In this document: piece by piece, positions 49,216 through 59,637 of the stretch
How positions within the stretch are numbered: the first letter of the stretch is position 1
Layout of the letters: the number at the start of each line of letters is the position of its first letter
Assembly: GCF_015209745.1 (NCBI RefSeq)
Contig: NZ_CP063657.1
Location: 2,666,001-2,730,000 of the forward strand
Direction of reading: 5' to 3'
DNA length: 64,000 bases
DNA from: Lysobacter avium
GTDB lineage: Bacteria > Pseudomonadota > Gammaproteobacteria > Xanthomonadales > Xanthomonadaceae
The notes under the pieces: generated by a model
Databases searched by the model: none
The model's input: the letters and a program-made list of their open reading frames with translations, nothing else
What the model was told of the DNA's origin: nothing
Made by a program: the position numbers and the translations under genes

Positions 49216-50888
49216 GCCAGCAGCATCGCGGCGACCCCGGCGATCCCCGCGATCCACGAGGCGACCGGGACCGACCACTGCCCGGCGCCGCCGGCATCAA
49301 AGCCGTACAGCACCGCCGAGGCGACCAGCAGGCCGCTGCCCAGGATCGCCGCGACCGTGCGTTTCTGGGTTTCGCGCGCCGTGCGGGCCAGTTCGGCCAG
49401 GTCCGCCGAGCGCATCCGCAGCTCGTGTTCGCCGCGCACCTGCTGGGTCAGCCAGGTGTGCAGCAGGCGCGGCATCTCGGGGGCGTGGGTCACCAGCTCG
49501 GGCAGGTGGCGACGGAACTCGCGCAGCAGGCGCCGCGGACTGTAACGGGCGGCGAGGATCTTCTTGAGCACCGGCTTGGCCACGCCCCAGATGTCGATGC
49601 GCGGATCCAGCTGGCGTCCCAGCCCCTCGATGTTGAGCAGGGTTTTCTGCAGCAGGATCAGCTGAGGCTGCAGGGTCAGCTGGTGTCGCTGGGCGGTGCG
49701 GAACAGCTTGACCAGCACTTCCGCCAGCGAGATCTCGCTCAGCGGACGAGTGAAGTAGGGCTCGCAGACGCCGCGCACGGCGGCTTCCAGCTCGTCCAGG
49801 CGGCTGTCGGCCGGCATCCAGCCCGCGCGCAAATGGAGCTCGGCGATGCGCCGGTAGTCGCGGTTGAAGATCGCCATGAAGTTCTCCGCCAGGTAGTACT
49901 GGTCGTCGTCGGAGAGCTGGCCCATGATCCCGAAATCCAGCGCGATGAAGCGCGGGTTGGCCTTGCGGGCGGGGTCGATGTCGACCCAGATGTTGCCGGC
50001 GTGCGCATCGGCGTGGAAGAAGTTGTCGCGGAACACCTGGGTGTAGAACACCCGCACGCCCTTGGCCGCCAGCGCCGGGCGGTCGATCCCGGCGGCGTCC
50101 AGGGCCTGGATGTCGTCGGAAGGGATGCCATACACCCGCTCCAGGGTCAGCGCCTTGCCGGCGGTGTGGCTCCAGATCACTTCCGGCACGTACAGGTCAT
50201 CGCTGGGCGATCCGTCCGCCTGGGTCCAGAAGCGCCGCAATACGCTGGCGTTTGCCCCTTCGCGCTCAAGGTCGAGCTCGGCGGCCAGCGTGCTTTCGAT
50301 CTCGGCGACGATCGCGCGCGGGCGGATCTTCTCGGCGCGCGGATGCGTCCGCTCGACAATCCCGGCCAGCGCGCTCAACAGGCCGATGTCGGCTGCGACC
50401 TGATCCTCGATCCCCGGCCGCAGGACCTTGACCACCACCTCGCGCGCCTGATTGTCGCCCGACGCCGGCAACGTTGCCGCATGCACCTGGGCGATCGATG
50501 CGGAGGCCAGCGGAGTGATCTCAAAGCTGGCGAACGCGACGTCGACCGGCCGGCCCAGCGAGGCTTCCACGATCGCCCGCGCGACCTCGCCGTCGAACGG
50601 CGCAACGTTGTCCTGCAGCGTCGACAACTCCACCGCGATGTCGGGCGGCACCAGGTCCGGTCGGGTCGACAGGATCTGGCCGAACTTGACGAAGATCGGT
50701 CCCAGCTCCTGGAGCGCCAGGCGCAGGCGGACGCCGCGCGGCTGGGACACAATCTCCGCCGACGCGCGCGGCACGAACGGCCGCGCCAGCTTCAACCAAC
50801 GCTCGGCCGAGGTGCCCTCAAGCAGCTCGTCGAGCCGGTAGCGCAGCAGTACGCGACCGATGCGCCAGGCGCGCAGGGCCGCTTTCAC
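49200..50888 (-). CDS. ubiB: Ubiquinone biosynthesis regulatory kinase-like protein UbiB
   Basis: 562 residues (E. coli 546), starting at a GTG that overlaps the ubiJ stop (GTGA). The ABC1/ADCK family marks are present: the [31 protein letters not shown] block with the KxGQ motif, the Ala-rich [10 protein letters not shown] loop, and [11 protein letters not shown] and [10 protein letters not shown] for nucleotide and metal binding. Two C-terminal membrane helices end the protein. It is an atypical kinase/ATPase needed for ubiquinone synthesis. ubiE, often the first gene of ubiEJB, is not adjacent. Confidence 0.95.
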   Translation of the reverse strand: MKAALRAWRIGRVLLRYRLDELLEGTSAERWLKLARPFVPRASAEIVSQPRGVRLRLALQELGPIFVKFGQILSTRPDLVPPDIAVELSTLQDNVAPFDGEVARAIVEASLGRPVDVAFASFEITPLASASIAQVHAATLPASGDNQAREVVVKVLRPGIEDQVAADIGLLSALAGIVERTHPRAEKIRPRAIVAEIESTLAAELDLEREGANASVLRRFWTQADGSPSDDLYVPEVIWSHTAGKALTLERVYGIPSDDIQALDAAGIDRPALAAKGVRVFYTQVFRDNFFHADAHAGNIWVDIDPARKANPRFIALDFGIMGQLSDDDQYYLAENFMAIFNRDYRRIAELHLRAGWMPADSRLDELEAAVRGVCEPYFTRPLSEISLAEVLVKLFRTAQRHQLTLQPQLILLQKTLLNIEGLGRQLDPRIDIWGVAKPVLKKILAARYSPRRLLREFRRHLPELVTHAPEMPRLLHTWLTQQVRGEHELRMRSADLAELARTARETQKRTVAAILGSGLLVASAVLYGFDAGGAGQWSVPVASWIAGIAGVAAMLLAWPRR

Positions 50889-51553
50889 GACGCGCTGCCC
50901 GGTGCGGCGACGCCGCTGCGAAGCCGCCCGACACGAGCGACCAGACGCTCCACGTCGTCGCGGATCGCGTCCACGTCATCGTGGAACGCCTCCAGCTCGG
51001 CGCGCGGCACCACGTCGCGCGATTCCTCGGTGACGTACTCCGCCGCGCTGCCGGCCAGCTCGCCGGCGACCACACGCGCCTGCTTCAGTCCGGCGGCCAG
51101 CGCGTTGGCGACCTGCACCCCGACCACGTCGCCGAACACCCGCGCGAACGGCTGCTGCCAGTCCGGGTCGAAGCCCTCGGCCAGCCGCTGCAGGCGTCGC
51201 GCCAGGTCCGCATCGCCTTCCATCCGCAGCCGCCCTACCGGCGGCGCGTCATCGTTGCGCAGGAACGGCAGCTGTCCCAGCAGCCCCGACAAAGTGCTGC
51301 GGATCGACAGGTCGCTCGCCTCGGCGGCGTCCACCGGGCCGACTTCGAGTTGGTCGCCGGCCACCCGGATCTGCAGCGCCAGCGGCGGCGAGGACAGGTG
51401 CAGTGCGACGCGACGACCGTCGAGAGCGGCCAGGCTGTCGCGGGTCTGCGGATCCAGCGCGAGGGCGCGGTTCAGGCCGGTCTGCAACGCGCGTCCGGCC
51501 AGCGGCTTGAGCGCCGCCAGCGGTGACGGAGGAAATGAGCGGGACTGGGTCAT
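50885..51553 (-). CDS. ubiJ: Ubiquinone biosynthesis accessory factor UbiJ (SCP2 domain)
   Basis: 222 residues. The N-terminal SCP2-like lipid-binding domain ([31 protein letters not shown] ... [10 protein letters not shown]) is followed by a helical C-terminus ([26 protein letters not shown]). UbiJ binds ubiquinone intermediates and assembles the soluble Ubi complex with UbiK. It is coupled to ubiB by a four-base overlap; oleD lies 73 nt upstream on the same strand. Confidence 0.92.
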   Translation of the reverse strand: MTQSRSFPPSPLAALKPLAGRALQTGLNRALALDPQTRDSLAALDGRRVALHLSSPPLALQIRVAGDQLEVGPVDAAEASDLSIRSTLSGLLGQLPFLRNDDAPPVGRLRMEGDADLARRLQRLAEGFDPDWQQPFARVFGDVVGVQVANALAAGLKQARVVAGELAGSAAEYVTEESRDVVPRAELEAFHDDVDAIRDDVERLVARVGRLRSGVAAPGSAS

Positions 51554-51626
51554 GCGCGCATTCTACTGGGCTTGGCGCTGCGGCCGGCGTTGAAAGATGC
51601 CGAGGCGGAGCTGTTCCCCGCAGATA

Positions 51627-52634
51627 TCAGGCGCGCTCTCCCCGCGCCCGGTAATCGGCACGCACCCGGGCCAGCCCCTCATCGAAGCCCACCACTGGCC
51701 GGTAGCCGAAATCGCGCCGCGCAGGGCCCATGTCGTACCAGTGCGCCGTCACCAGTTGCTCGGCCAGGAACCGCGTCATCGGCGGCTCGCCCCGCAACGG
51801 CAGCGCGGTCCAGAGGCCTTCGCAGACCGCGCCCGCCGCGTAGGCGAGGCGGAATGGCAGGGTTTTCTGCACCAGCGGCGCACCCACCGCGGCCAGCAGG
51901 CCGTTGATCGTCTCACGCATCGTGCGCGGATCGCCGTTGCTGATGAAATAGGCGCGGCCGGCGCAGGCCGCACCGATTGCCAGGTGCTCGAAGGCATCGA
52001 AGTGGGCCTGGGCGGCGTTGTCGATATAGGTGGTATCGACCAGGTTGCCGCCGTCACCGACCAGCCGCAGACGACCGGCATTGGCACGCTCCACCAGCCG
52101 GGGCAGCAACTGGTTGTCGCCGACGCCCCAGATCAGCCGGGGGCGCAGCGCGACGGTGGCCAATGCGGCGTCATTGGCCGCCAGCACTTCCTGCTCGGCA
52201 ATCAGCTTGGTGCTCGCATACGGCACCTTGAAGCCGGTCCCGTAGGGCACGCTTTCAGCGCTGCCGCCTTCCACCGGATGGGTCGCGCGGTGGGTCACGC
52301 TGGGGGTGGAGGTGTAGACGACCCGGGTGATGCCGTGGCTGCGGCAGGCATCCAGCACGTGCCGGGTGCCGAGCACGTTGGCGTCGTGGTACTCCTGCCA
52401 CGGCCCCCACGCGCCGGCCTTGGCGGCGTTGTGGAACACGGCTTCGCAACCCTGCGCAGCGGCGATGACCGCATCGCGCTGGGCGAGGTCGCCGCGCACC
52501 TGTCGCACCCCCATCGCCGCCAGTGCCGGGTAGTCACCGCGATTGAAACTCACCACCTCGTGGCCTCGCGCGCGCAGCCCGCGGCACAGGGCCTGGCCGA
52601 GAAAGCCGCCGCCACCGGTTACCAGGATTCTCAT
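51627..52634 (-). CDS. oleD: 2-alkyl-3-oxoalkanoate reductase OleD (short-chain dehydrogenase)
   Basis: 335 residues. The Rossmann motif is [18 protein letters not shown]; the catalytic pair is Tyr139 and Lys143 in PYASTK, with Ser in [14 protein letters not shown]. The phrases [31 protein letters not shown] and [14 protein letters not shown] are as in xanthomonad OleD. OleD reduces the 2-alkyl-3-keto acid made by OleA to the hydroxy acid used by OleC. It is about 21 kb from oleBC in this window, which is unusual because ole genes are normally clustered. It lies upstream of ubiJ, 73 nt apart on the same strand. Confidence 0.88.
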   Translation of the reverse strand: MRILVTGGGGFLGQALCRGLRARGHEVVSFNRGDYPALAAMGVRQVRGDLAQRDAVIAAAQGCEAVFHNAAKAGAWGPWQEYHDANVLGTRHVLDACRSHGITRVVYTSTPSVTHRATHPVEGGSAESVPYGTGFKVPYASTKLIAEQEVLAANDAALATVALRPRLIWGVGDNQLLPRLVERANAGRLRLVGDGGNLVDTTYIDNAAQAHFDAFEHLAIGAACAGRAYFISNGDPRTMRETINGLLAAVGAPLVQKTLPFRLAYAAGAVCEGLWTALPLRGEPPMTRFLAEQLVTAHWYDMGPARRDFGYRPVVGFDEGLARVRADYRARGERA

Positions 52635-52710
52635 CCGCGCATGCTACGACACCGCGCCGTTACACCGTCCCGTCGCCGTGGCCGCGTGTCCCGGACGGGC
52701 CCGTGTTTAT

Positions 52711-52737
52711 TTGTTATTGACGCGTTGAAGGTATTCT
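52711..52737 (+). promoter_or_regulatory. Possible tamA promoter
   Basis: TTGTTA at 52711-52716 and TATTCT at 52732-52737, spaced by 15 nt, lie in a locally AT-rich segment just ahead of the tamA ATG at 52745. The implied leader is very short, so the assignment is tentative. Confidence 0.35.
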
Positions 52738-52744
52738 TGCCGCC

Positions 52745-54535
52745 ATGCGCCTTGCCCTGATCGCGGCTCCTGCCGCCCTTGCCTGTCTTCTGGTCTGCGG
52801 TACGGCCCACGCCGCACGAGTCGACAAGGTCACCGTGCTCGGCCTTGACGAGGCGATGACCGAGAACGTGCGCAGCGCGGTCACCCTGGTGGCGGCCTCG
52901 GGCAAGGAAATCTCGGCCCGTCGCCTGGCCTATCTGTTCCGGGCGGCCGAGGACGAGACGCGCGAGGCGCTGGAGCCGTTCGGCTACTACTCGCCCACGA
53001 TCACGGTCGACTACGACGGCGACAACGGATCACCCGGCGCGGTCACCATCACCGTGGTTCCCGGCGATCCCGTGCGCGTGCGCCGCGAGCACGTGGTGAT
53101 CGAGGGCGAGGGCTCGCGCGACCGTTACCTCAGCCAGGACCTGGCCAAATTCAAGCCCGAGATCGGCGACGTGTTCGACCACCAGCTGTACGAGGCCAGC
53201 AAGATCCGCATCAGTCGCAGGCTGTCGCAACGCGGCTACTTCGATGCCGACTTCGCCTCGCGCCGGGTGGAGGTGACCCGCGCCGACAACGCAGCCGACA
53301 TCGACCTTGTCTGGAACAGTGGTCGCCGCTACGACATGGGCCCGATCGATTTCCAGCAGACGCCCAACACCATCCTGCGCCAGTCCGTACTGGACAAGCT
53401 GGTGTACTGGGACACTGGCAGTTACTACCACCAGGGCAAGCTGGACCGCCTGCGCGACTCGCTCACCTCGCTGGACTACTTCTCCTCGGTGATGATCAAT
53501 CCGCTGCCCGACCAGGCGGTGGATGGCCAGGTCCCGATCGACGTGGTGCTGACCCCGGCCAAGCGCAGCATCTACACCGCCGGCCTGAGCTACGGCACCG
53601 ACAGCGGCGCCGGTGTGCGCCTGGGGCTGGAGCGCCGCTACGTCAATGACCGCGGCCACAAGGCACTCGCCCAGCTCGACTACGCGCAGCGCCGCAAGAC
53701 CCTCACCGCGCAGTACCGCATGCCCGCCTTCGCCTGGGTGGACGGCTGGTACACCGTCAGCGCGCAGGCGGCGGACGAGCAGACCGACTACATGGACAGC
53801 CGACGCATCGAGCTGGTCGCCAGCCGCAGCGGCAACATCAACCGCTACCTCAATGTCGTCGCCTCCCTGCACGCCCTGCGCGAGCGCTGGTCCTACGCCG
53901 CCGACGATGACGGTGACCCGCTGACCGAGCCGGCGTTCCGCTACGCGACCTTCACCTACCCCTCGCTGCGCGCCGAATACACCGACGCCGACGACCGCGT
54001 GTTCCCGCGCAACGGCCGCGCCGGCACGCTGATGTTGCGCGGCGGGGTGGAAGGCGCCGGCAGCGATGCCAACTTCGGCCAGATCCGCGCGACCGCCAGC
54101 TGGTACCGCGGCATCGGCGAGCGCGGCCGGATCATCGCCCGCGGCGAGCTGGGGCACACCTTCACCGAGGAGCTGGTGGCGATGCCGCCGAGCCTGCGGT
54201 TCTTCGCCGGCGGCGACCGCAGCATCCGCGGCTACGCGTGGCGCGAGGTGGGGCCGCGGGTGGAAGGCAGCGACGGCAAGTTGTACGCGCTGGGCGCCAA
54301 GAACGTGGCCACCGGCGGTATCGAATACGAACACTACTTCACCGAGAACTGGGGCGCGGCGGCGTTCGTGGACAGCGGCAGCGCCTTTGACAGCACCCCG
54401 GACTGGCGTACCGGCGTGGGCGCAGGCGTGCGCTGGCGCTCGCCGGTCGGACCACTGCGCCTGGACATCGCCCACGGCCTGGACAGCCCGGACTCCTCGT
54501 TCCAGATCTACCTCAGCGTCGGCGCGGATCTGTGA
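52745..54535 (+). CDS. tamA: Translocation and assembly module outer-membrane protein TamA
   Basis: 596 residues. A signal peptide (cleavage near residue 23 after TAHA) is followed by POTRA-like domains (ARVDKVTVLGLDEAMTENVRSAV; the RRLSQRGYFDADFASRRVEV block) and a C-terminal Omp85 beta-barrel (residues ~270-596) with the conserved FFAGGDRSIRGYAWREVGPR lid/loop motif. TamA with TamB forms an envelope-spanning module involved in outer-membrane protein and lipid homeostasis. Its stop is overlapped by the tamB start. Confidence 0.95.
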   Translation: MRLALIAAPAALACLLVCGTAHAARVDKVTVLGLDEAMTENVRSAVTLVAASGKEISARRLAYLFRAAEDETREALEPFGYYSPTITVDYDGDNGSPGAVTITVVPGDPVRVRREHVVIEGEGSRDRYLSQDLAKFKPEIGDVFDHQLYEASKIRISRRLSQRGYFDADFASRRVEVTRADNAADIDLVWNSGRRYDMGPIDFQQTPNTILRQSVLDKLVYWDTGSYYHQGKLDRLRDSLTSLDYFSSVMINPLPDQAVDGQVPIDVVLTPAKRSIYTAGLSYGTDSGAGVRLGLERRYVNDRGHKALAQLDYAQRRKTLTAQYRMPAFAWVDGWYTVSAQAADEQTDYMDSRRIELVASRSGNINRYLNVVASLHALRERWSYAADDDGDPLTEPAFRYATFTYPSLRAEYTDADDRVFPRNGRAGTLMLRGGVEGAGSDANFGQIRATASWYRGIGERGRIIARGELGHTFTEELVAMPPSLRFFAGGDRSIRGYAWREVGPRVEGSDGKLYALGAKNVATGGIEYEHYFTENWGAAAFVDSGSAFDSTPDWRTGVGAGVRWRSPVGPLRLDIAHGLDSPDSSFQIYLSVGADL

Positions 54536-57500
54536 GCATGATCGGCTTCCCGCGACGCCATCGCCTGGATCCGGACCTGACACCGGAAGAGCGTGAGGAG
54601 CGGATCGCCGAACTGCGTCGCAAGCGCCGGGCACGAATGCGCGTTCTTGCCATCCGCAGCGCGCTGCTGACCGGCGGGCTGGTGTTGCTGCTGGTTGCGG
54701 TCGTCTACTGGCTGGTCAGCACGATCGGCGGACGCGATGTGCTGCTGGCGCAGATCGTCCAGCGCCTGCCGGCCAACGCGACACTGAGCTGGCAGAAGGC
54801 CGAGGGCCCGGTGTCGGGGCCATTGACGATGCACGACGTGCGCTTCACTTACGACGCGATCGTCTTCACCGCCCAGCGGGTGACCCTGGAGCCCGCCCTG
54901 CTGCCGCTGCTGGGCAGGCACCTGCGCCTGGACGCGCTCCAGGTGGAAAACGCGACGCTGGACCTGCCGGCCAGCGACGAGCCGTTCGAGCTTCCGCGCT
55001 GGCCGGACTCCCTGCCGCAGATCAATCCGCCATTGGCATTGACGGCCAACGACATCCAGATCGACGGATTCCAGGTCAGCAGCGAAGGCGAGCCGACGAT
55101 CAACATCCGGCGCCTGCGCGGCGGCCTGCAAGCCCAGCCGGGCAGCCTGCACGTGCAGGAGCTGGTCGTCGACAGTGACCGCGGCCGCTTCACCGCCCAC
55201 GGCGACTACGCCCCGGCTGACAATTACCGCACCGACCTGCTGGTGACCGCGGTACTGCCGGCGGCGGCCGGACGTACCCCGGCGCGGTTCGGTCTGCTGG
55301 CGCGCGGGGATCTGGACGAGATGGACCTGGGCCTGGGCGGCCGTGCACCCGGCGAGGTTCGCGCCACCGTGATCCTGCGCGGCAAGGACCGCCTGGTCAG
55401 TCCACCGGTCGCAAGAAGCGGACCGGTCATGGCCAGCGTCAACCGACCGCAGTGGCAGCTGCGCGCGCGCGCCGACGCACTCGACATCGGCCTGCTGACC
55501 GATCCCCAGGCCGCTCCCGCGGATACGCCACTGGCGCTGCAGCTGCAGGTCGACGGGGTTGGCGGCGACGCCCGCCTTCGCGGCGAACTTCGGCAGGGCG
55601 AGTTCAGCGCCAAGGTGCTCAATTCGCGCCTGCGGGTGGAGGATCAGGTCCTGGACCTGGATCCGCTGCGGCTGGAGCTGCTGGACGGCAGCGTGGTTGC
55701 GCGCGGCACGGCCGACTTCAACGATCCGGCCAATGCCTCGTTCCGCTTCGCCACCAATGCCCGTGGCCTGCAGTGGGGCAGCCCGACCGCGCTGGCCGCG
55801 GATGCGGATTTCGGTCTCGCCGGCACCCTGCAGGCCTGGGCGCTGATCGGCAACGCCACCCTGACCCGCGACGGCGAGCGCGCGACGCTGGCCCTGGACG
55901 GACGCGGCAACAGCGAGCGCATGGATTTGAAGGCGCTGGATGTGGCGATGCCCACCGGCACCCTGGCCGCCACCGGCCACATTGCCTGGGCGCCGGCGCT
56001 GGCGTGGGACATCGACAGCCGCCTGGCCGGTTTTGACCCGGGCTACTTCGCCGCGGGCTGGAACGGCTCGGTCAACGGCCACATCACCAGCACCGGCGGC
56101 GCCCGCGACGACGGCCGACTGGAAGCGACCCTCGATCTGGCCGACCTCGGCGGCCGCCTGCACGGCAAGCCGCTGGACGGCAGCGGTCACTTCGCCATGT
56201 CCGGCGCCTACCCGACCGGGGATGTCGCGCGCTACCAGGGCGAAGTCGCCCTCGCCATTGGCGGCAGCCGGATCGACGCCAAGGGCAGCTATGGCAACCG
56301 CGTGGATGTCGATGCGCGCTTCGCCCCCTTGAACCTGCAGGACCTGCTGCCCGATGCCAGTGGCACGCTGCGCGGCACGGCCCGCGTGCAGGGTCCGGCG
56401 GCTGGGCCGGACATCCGCGCCGACCTGGTCGGCAGCAACCTGAAGTTTGCCGATTACACCGCCAGCACCCTGACGATCAGGGGCGAGCTGCCCTGGTCAC
56501 GCGGTGACGGCCAACTGGCCATCCGCGGCGACGGCCTGGCACTCGGTGCGCCGGTGGACCGGCTGGCCATCGACGCGCGCGGCGCGGTGGAGCAGCTGAG
56601 TCTGAGCGCCAGCGCCGGCCGGGAAGGCTTGGCGTCGCTGGCACTGGATGCCTCGCTCAACCACCGCGGCAACCGCTGGCAGGGCACCCTCTCGCGGCTG
56701 GGGGTGGACATGGAGCGCGGCGCGGACTGGAACCTGCGCGCGCCCGCCGGCTTTGCCTGGGCGCCCGCGCCCAATGGCAGCAGCGTGACGCTTGAGCCGG
56801 CCTGCCTGGCCTCGACCGCCGGCGGTTCGCTGTGCGTCAACGCGGACTGGCCACGCCGCGGCCTCAGCGTGGTCGGCGAGGGGCTGCCGGTCGCGCTCGT
56901 CGAGCCGTACCTGCCCGAGCGCGAGCACCGCCAGCCCTGGCTGTTGCGCGGCGAGATCGCGATCGATGCGCACATCCGCCCGGTCGGCAACGGCTGGGAC
57001 GGCCAGGCCCGCATCACCTCGGCCGGGGGCGGGATCCGCAACAGTGAGCGCTCACGCACCGAATTGCTCAGTTACAACAACCTGGCCCTGACCGCGACCT
57101 TCCGGCCACAGGGCATCGAGGCCGAGTTCAGCACCGGCTTCATCGGCGACGGCCGCATCGACGCCAGCCTGCGTACCGGCTGGGATGCGTGGTCGCCCCT
57201 GAGTGGCCAGTTGTCGCTGAACACGCGCGAGTTGACCTGGATGGAGCTGTTCTCGCCGGATATCGTGGAGCCGACCGGCCGGCTGAACGCGCAGATCACC
57301 GTCGCAGGCACGCGCGATACACCGCAGCTGGGTGGCCAGGCGCGACTGGCAGATTTCAGTACCGAGCTGCCGGCACTGGCCATCACCCTGCGCGAAGGCA
57401 ACCTCCAGCTGGACGCGATGGCCGATGGCACGGCACGGATCCACGGCAGCGTACGTTCGGCCTCCAGCGCCGGCAACGACGGCAACGGCGTGCTCAGCGT

Positions 57501-58473
57501 CAACGGCACCCTGGGCTGGAAGGGCGACGACACCCCGCTTGTGCTTCGCCTGAGCGGCTCCGATGTGCTGGTCTCCGACACCCCCGACCTGCGCGCGGTG
57601 GCCAGCCCCGACCTCCAGCTCAACTACCAGATCGGCCAACCCATGCGCCTGTCCGGCACGATCAACGTGCCCGAGGCGATGGTCAACCTGGAAGGCCTGG
57701 ACCACGCGGTGTCGCCGTCGGCCGACGTCGTCGTGCTCGATCCGGTCAATCCCGACGAGGGACCCGGCACGCCTCTGGCGATGGACCTGCGGATCACCGT
57801 CGGCGACAACGTGCGGATGAAGGGCTTCGGGTTGACCGGCAAGGTCGACGGCAACATGCACCTGCTGGCCCGCCCCGGGCGCGAACTCGCCGCGACCGGT
57901 GCGATCAACGTCGCCGGCGAGTACAAGGCCTACGGCCAGGACCTGACGATCACCCGCGGCCTGCTCAGCTGGTCCAACGACCCGGTGTCCAACCCGGTGG
58001 TCAACCTGCGCGCCGAGCGGGTGATCGGCGAGGTCACCGCCGGCGTGGACGTGAGCGGGCGCGCCACGGCGCCACAGGCCTCGGTGTGGTCGAACCCGGC
58101 CAGCTCCCAGCCCGAGGCTTTGGCCTACCTGACCCTCGGCCGGCCGCTGTCCACGTTGTCGGGCGATCAGCGTGGCGACCTCAACGCCGCTAACGCGGCA
58201 CTGACCGCCGGCGGCGGCATGCTGGCCTCGCAGTTGGCAACGAAGATTGGCCTGGAAGATGCCGGCGTGGTCCAGAGCCGCGCACTTGGCGGCAGCGTGT
58301 TCGGGTTCGGCAAGCAGCTCTCGCCGCGGATGTACGTCGGCTACGGGGTTTCGCTGCTCGGCACCGGCCAGGTGTTGACCCTGAAGTACCTGCTCGACCA
58401 CGGCTTCGACATCGAAATCGAATCGAGCACGCTGGAGGATCGCGGTTCGATCAACTGGCGCAAGGAGAAGTAG
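54532..58473 (+). CDS. tamB: Translocation and assembly module protein TamB
   Basis: 1,313 residues from a GTG overlapping the tamA stop; an ATG two codons later at 54538 is an alternative. A basic cytoplasmic N-terminus (RRKRRARMR) is followed by one membrane anchor at about 41-63, a very long repetitive beta-rich region typical of AsmA/TamB taco folds, and a C-terminal DUF490 domain (SVWSNPASSQPEALAYLTLGRPLSTLSGDQ; VQSRALGGSVFGFGKQLSPRMYVGYGVSLLGTGQV). TamB spans the periplasm and partners TamA; related proteins are linked to phospholipid transport. Confidence 0.95.
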   Translation: MSMIGFPRRHRLDPDLTPEEREERIAELRRKRRARMRVLAIRSALLTGGLVLLLVAVVYWLVSTIGGRDVLLAQIVQRLPANATLSWQKAEGPVSGPLTMHDVRFTYDAIVFTAQRVTLEPALLPLLGRHLRLDALQVENATLDLPASDEPFELPRWPDSLPQINPPLALTANDIQIDGFQVSSEGEPTINIRRLRGGLQAQPGSLHVQELVVDSDRGRFTAHGDYAPADNYRTDLLVTAVLPAAAGRTPARFGLLARGDLDEMDLGLGGRAPGEVRATVILRGKDRLVSPPVARSGPVMASVNRPQWQLRARADALDIGLLTDPQAAPADTPLALQLQVDGVGGDARLRGELRQGEFSAKVLNSRLRVEDQVLDLDPLRLELLDGSVVARGTADFNDPANASFRFATNARGLQWGSPTALAADADFGLAGTLQAWALIGNATLTRDGERATLALDGRGNSERMDLKALDVAMPTGTLAATGHIAWAPALAWDIDSRLAGFDPGYFAAGWNGSVNGHITSTGGARDDGRLEATLDLADLGGRLHGKPLDGSGHFAMSGAYPTGDVARYQGEVALAIGGSRIDAKGSYGNRVDVDARFAPLNLQDLLPDASGTLRGTARVQGPAAGPDIRADLVGSNLKFADYTASTLTIRGELPWSRGDGQLAIRGDGLALGAPVDRLAIDARGAVEQLSLSASAGREGLASLALDASLNHRGNRWQGTLSRLGVDMERGADWNLRAPAGFAWAPAPNGSSVTLEPACLASTAGGSLCVNADWPRRGLSVVGEGLPVALVEPYLPEREHRQPWLLRGEIAIDAHIRPVGNGWDGQARITSAGGGIRNSERSRTELLSYNNLALTATFRPQGIEAEFSTGFIGDGRIDASLRTGWDAWSPLSGQLSLNTRELTWMELFSPDIVEPTGRLNAQITVAGTRDTPQLGGQARLADFSTELPALAITLREGNLQLDAMADGTARIHGSVRSASSAGNDGNGVLSVNGTLGWKGDDTPLVLRLSGSDVLVSDTPDLRAVASPDLQLNYQIGQPMRLSGTINVPEAMVNLEGLDHAVSPSADVVVLDPVNPDEGPGTPLAMDLRITVGDNVRMKGFGLTGKVDGNMHLLARPGRELAATGAINVAGEYKAYGQDLTITRGLLSWSNDPVSNPVVNLRAERVIGEVTAGVDVSGRATAPQASVWSNPASSQPEALAYLTLGRPLSTLSGDQRGDLNAANAALTAGGGMLASQLATKIGLEDAGVVQSRALGGSVFGFGKQLSPRMYVGYGVSLLGTGQVLTLKYLLDHGFDIEIESSTLEDRGSINWRKEK

Positions 58474-58538
58474 GCGCTTCCCACCGATGGGAACGTTGCA
58501 CCTGCGGGGCCACGGCTGGGACCTGCGAACCTTCCCGG

Positions 58539-58772
58539 CGAATGTCCCCCGGCCTCCGCCTGCGGCGGATGCCTCCTCCTTTATTTCGCCCGGAATGCCC
58601 GCAGGTCCCGTTGACGGATCTCAGCGGTGCCCGGATAGCGCCGCAGACAAGCGTCGCCTCAACAGCCACCGACAAGCTGGAATGAACGGGGAAATGTCCA
58701 TGGGTGAGAAATAAAGGAGGAGGCACCGGCTCTATCGGTGCCGGGGGACATTCGCGCCCAGGGACATTTCCC
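58539..58772. repeat. REP-like inverted pair between tamB and ribA
   Basis: The 315-nt gap between the convergent genes tamB and ribA holds no gene. Two perfect inverted-repeat blocks face each other: CGAATGTCCCCC (58539-58550) with GGGGGACATTCG (58743-58754), and GCCTCCTCCTTTATTT (58571-58586) with AAATAAAGGAGGAGGC (58709-58724). Each half also holds its own short hairpin beside a GGAG tetranucleotide (GGCACCGG-CTCTAT-CGGTGCC on the right; a GCCTCCGCC/GGCGGATGC stem on the left). A further pair, GGGAAATGTCC (58689-58699) / GGACATTTCCC (58762-58772), nests around the right half. The form resembles paired REP elements mobilised by Y1-type (RAYT) transposases. It may also end both converging transcripts. 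Confidence 0.72.
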
Positions 58773-58788
58773 TGGTCGCCCGCGCCCG

Positions 58789-59487
58789 CTACTCGGCGGG
58801 CAGGCCGATGACGTGGCCCAGCTTCTCGCGCTTGGTCGAGAGATAGCGCTGGTTGCTGGGGTTGTGCCCGACAAGGATCGAAATCCGCTCCGGAATCAGC
58901 ACCCCCAGCTTCTGCAGGGCCACGACCTTGGCCGGGTTGTTGGTCATCAGGCGCAGCGCGCCGACGCCGAAATGGGCCAGCATCGGTTCGCACAGGCCGT
59001 AATGGCGCTGGTCGGCGGCAAAGCCCAGGTCCTCGTTGGCCTGCACGGTGTCGGCGCCCAGATCCTGCAGGTGATACGCGCGGATCTTGTTGATCAGGCC
59101 GATGCCGCGCCCTTCCTGGCGCAGGTAGAGCACGATGCCGCGGCCCTCGGTGGCGATGCGGCGCAGGGCCTCTTCCAGCTGCGCCCCGCAGTCGCAGCGC
59201 TGGCTGAAGAATGCGTCGCCGGTCAGGCACTCCGAATGCACACGCGCCAGCACCGGCTCGCCGTCATCCAGTTCGCCTAGGGTCAGGGCCACGTGCTCCT
59301 TGCCGCTGGCGGTGTCGATGAACCCGTGCAGGCGGAAGGTCGCCCACGGCGTGGGCAGGTCGCAACTGTCGACGTAGCGGATGGTCGCATCGGCTTCCCC
59401 GGTCGACGGCGCCGGCAGGCACGCGTCTGCCGGCGTCGGTGGGGCATCGGCGGCGTGGAGATCGACGGCGGGACTGGGGTCACTCAT
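58789..59487 (-). CDS. ribA: GTP cyclohydrolase II
   Basis: 232 residues, about 35 longer than E. coli RibA through a Pro/Ala-rich N-terminal extension. The zinc ligands are Cys87, Cys98 and Cys100 in [18 protein letters not shown]; the [17 protein letters not shown] block and the catalytic Tyr/Arg region follow. It converts GTP to 2,5-diamino-6-ribosylaminopyrimidinone phosphate and formate, the first step of riboflavin synthesis. It stands alone, not in a rib cluster, 150 nt downstream of mgtE on the same strand. Confidence 0.95.
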   Translation of the reverse strand: MSDPSPAVDLHAADAPPTPADACLPAPSTGEADATIRYVDSCDLPTPWATFRLHGFIDTASGKEHVALTLGELDDGEPVLARVHSECLTGDAFFSQRCDCGAQLEEALRRIATEGRGIVLYLRQEGRGIGLINKIRAYHLQDLGADTVQANEDLGFAADQRHYGLCEPMLAHFGVGALRLMTNNPAKVVALQKLGVLIPERISILVGHNPSNQRYLSTKREKLGHVIGLPAE

Positions 59488-59637
59488 TGCGGTTCCTGCA
59501 CAACAGGGGGAATTGCAGCGAACGGGTCATTGTCCTCCACACGCCGCCGCAACAGGTCCTTGAATGGGTGCGATCGCGCGGTTTCTCAAGCGCGCGCACG
59601 CGTCGAGCCGCCGGGCACCGACGGCGGGCCGGTGCGA

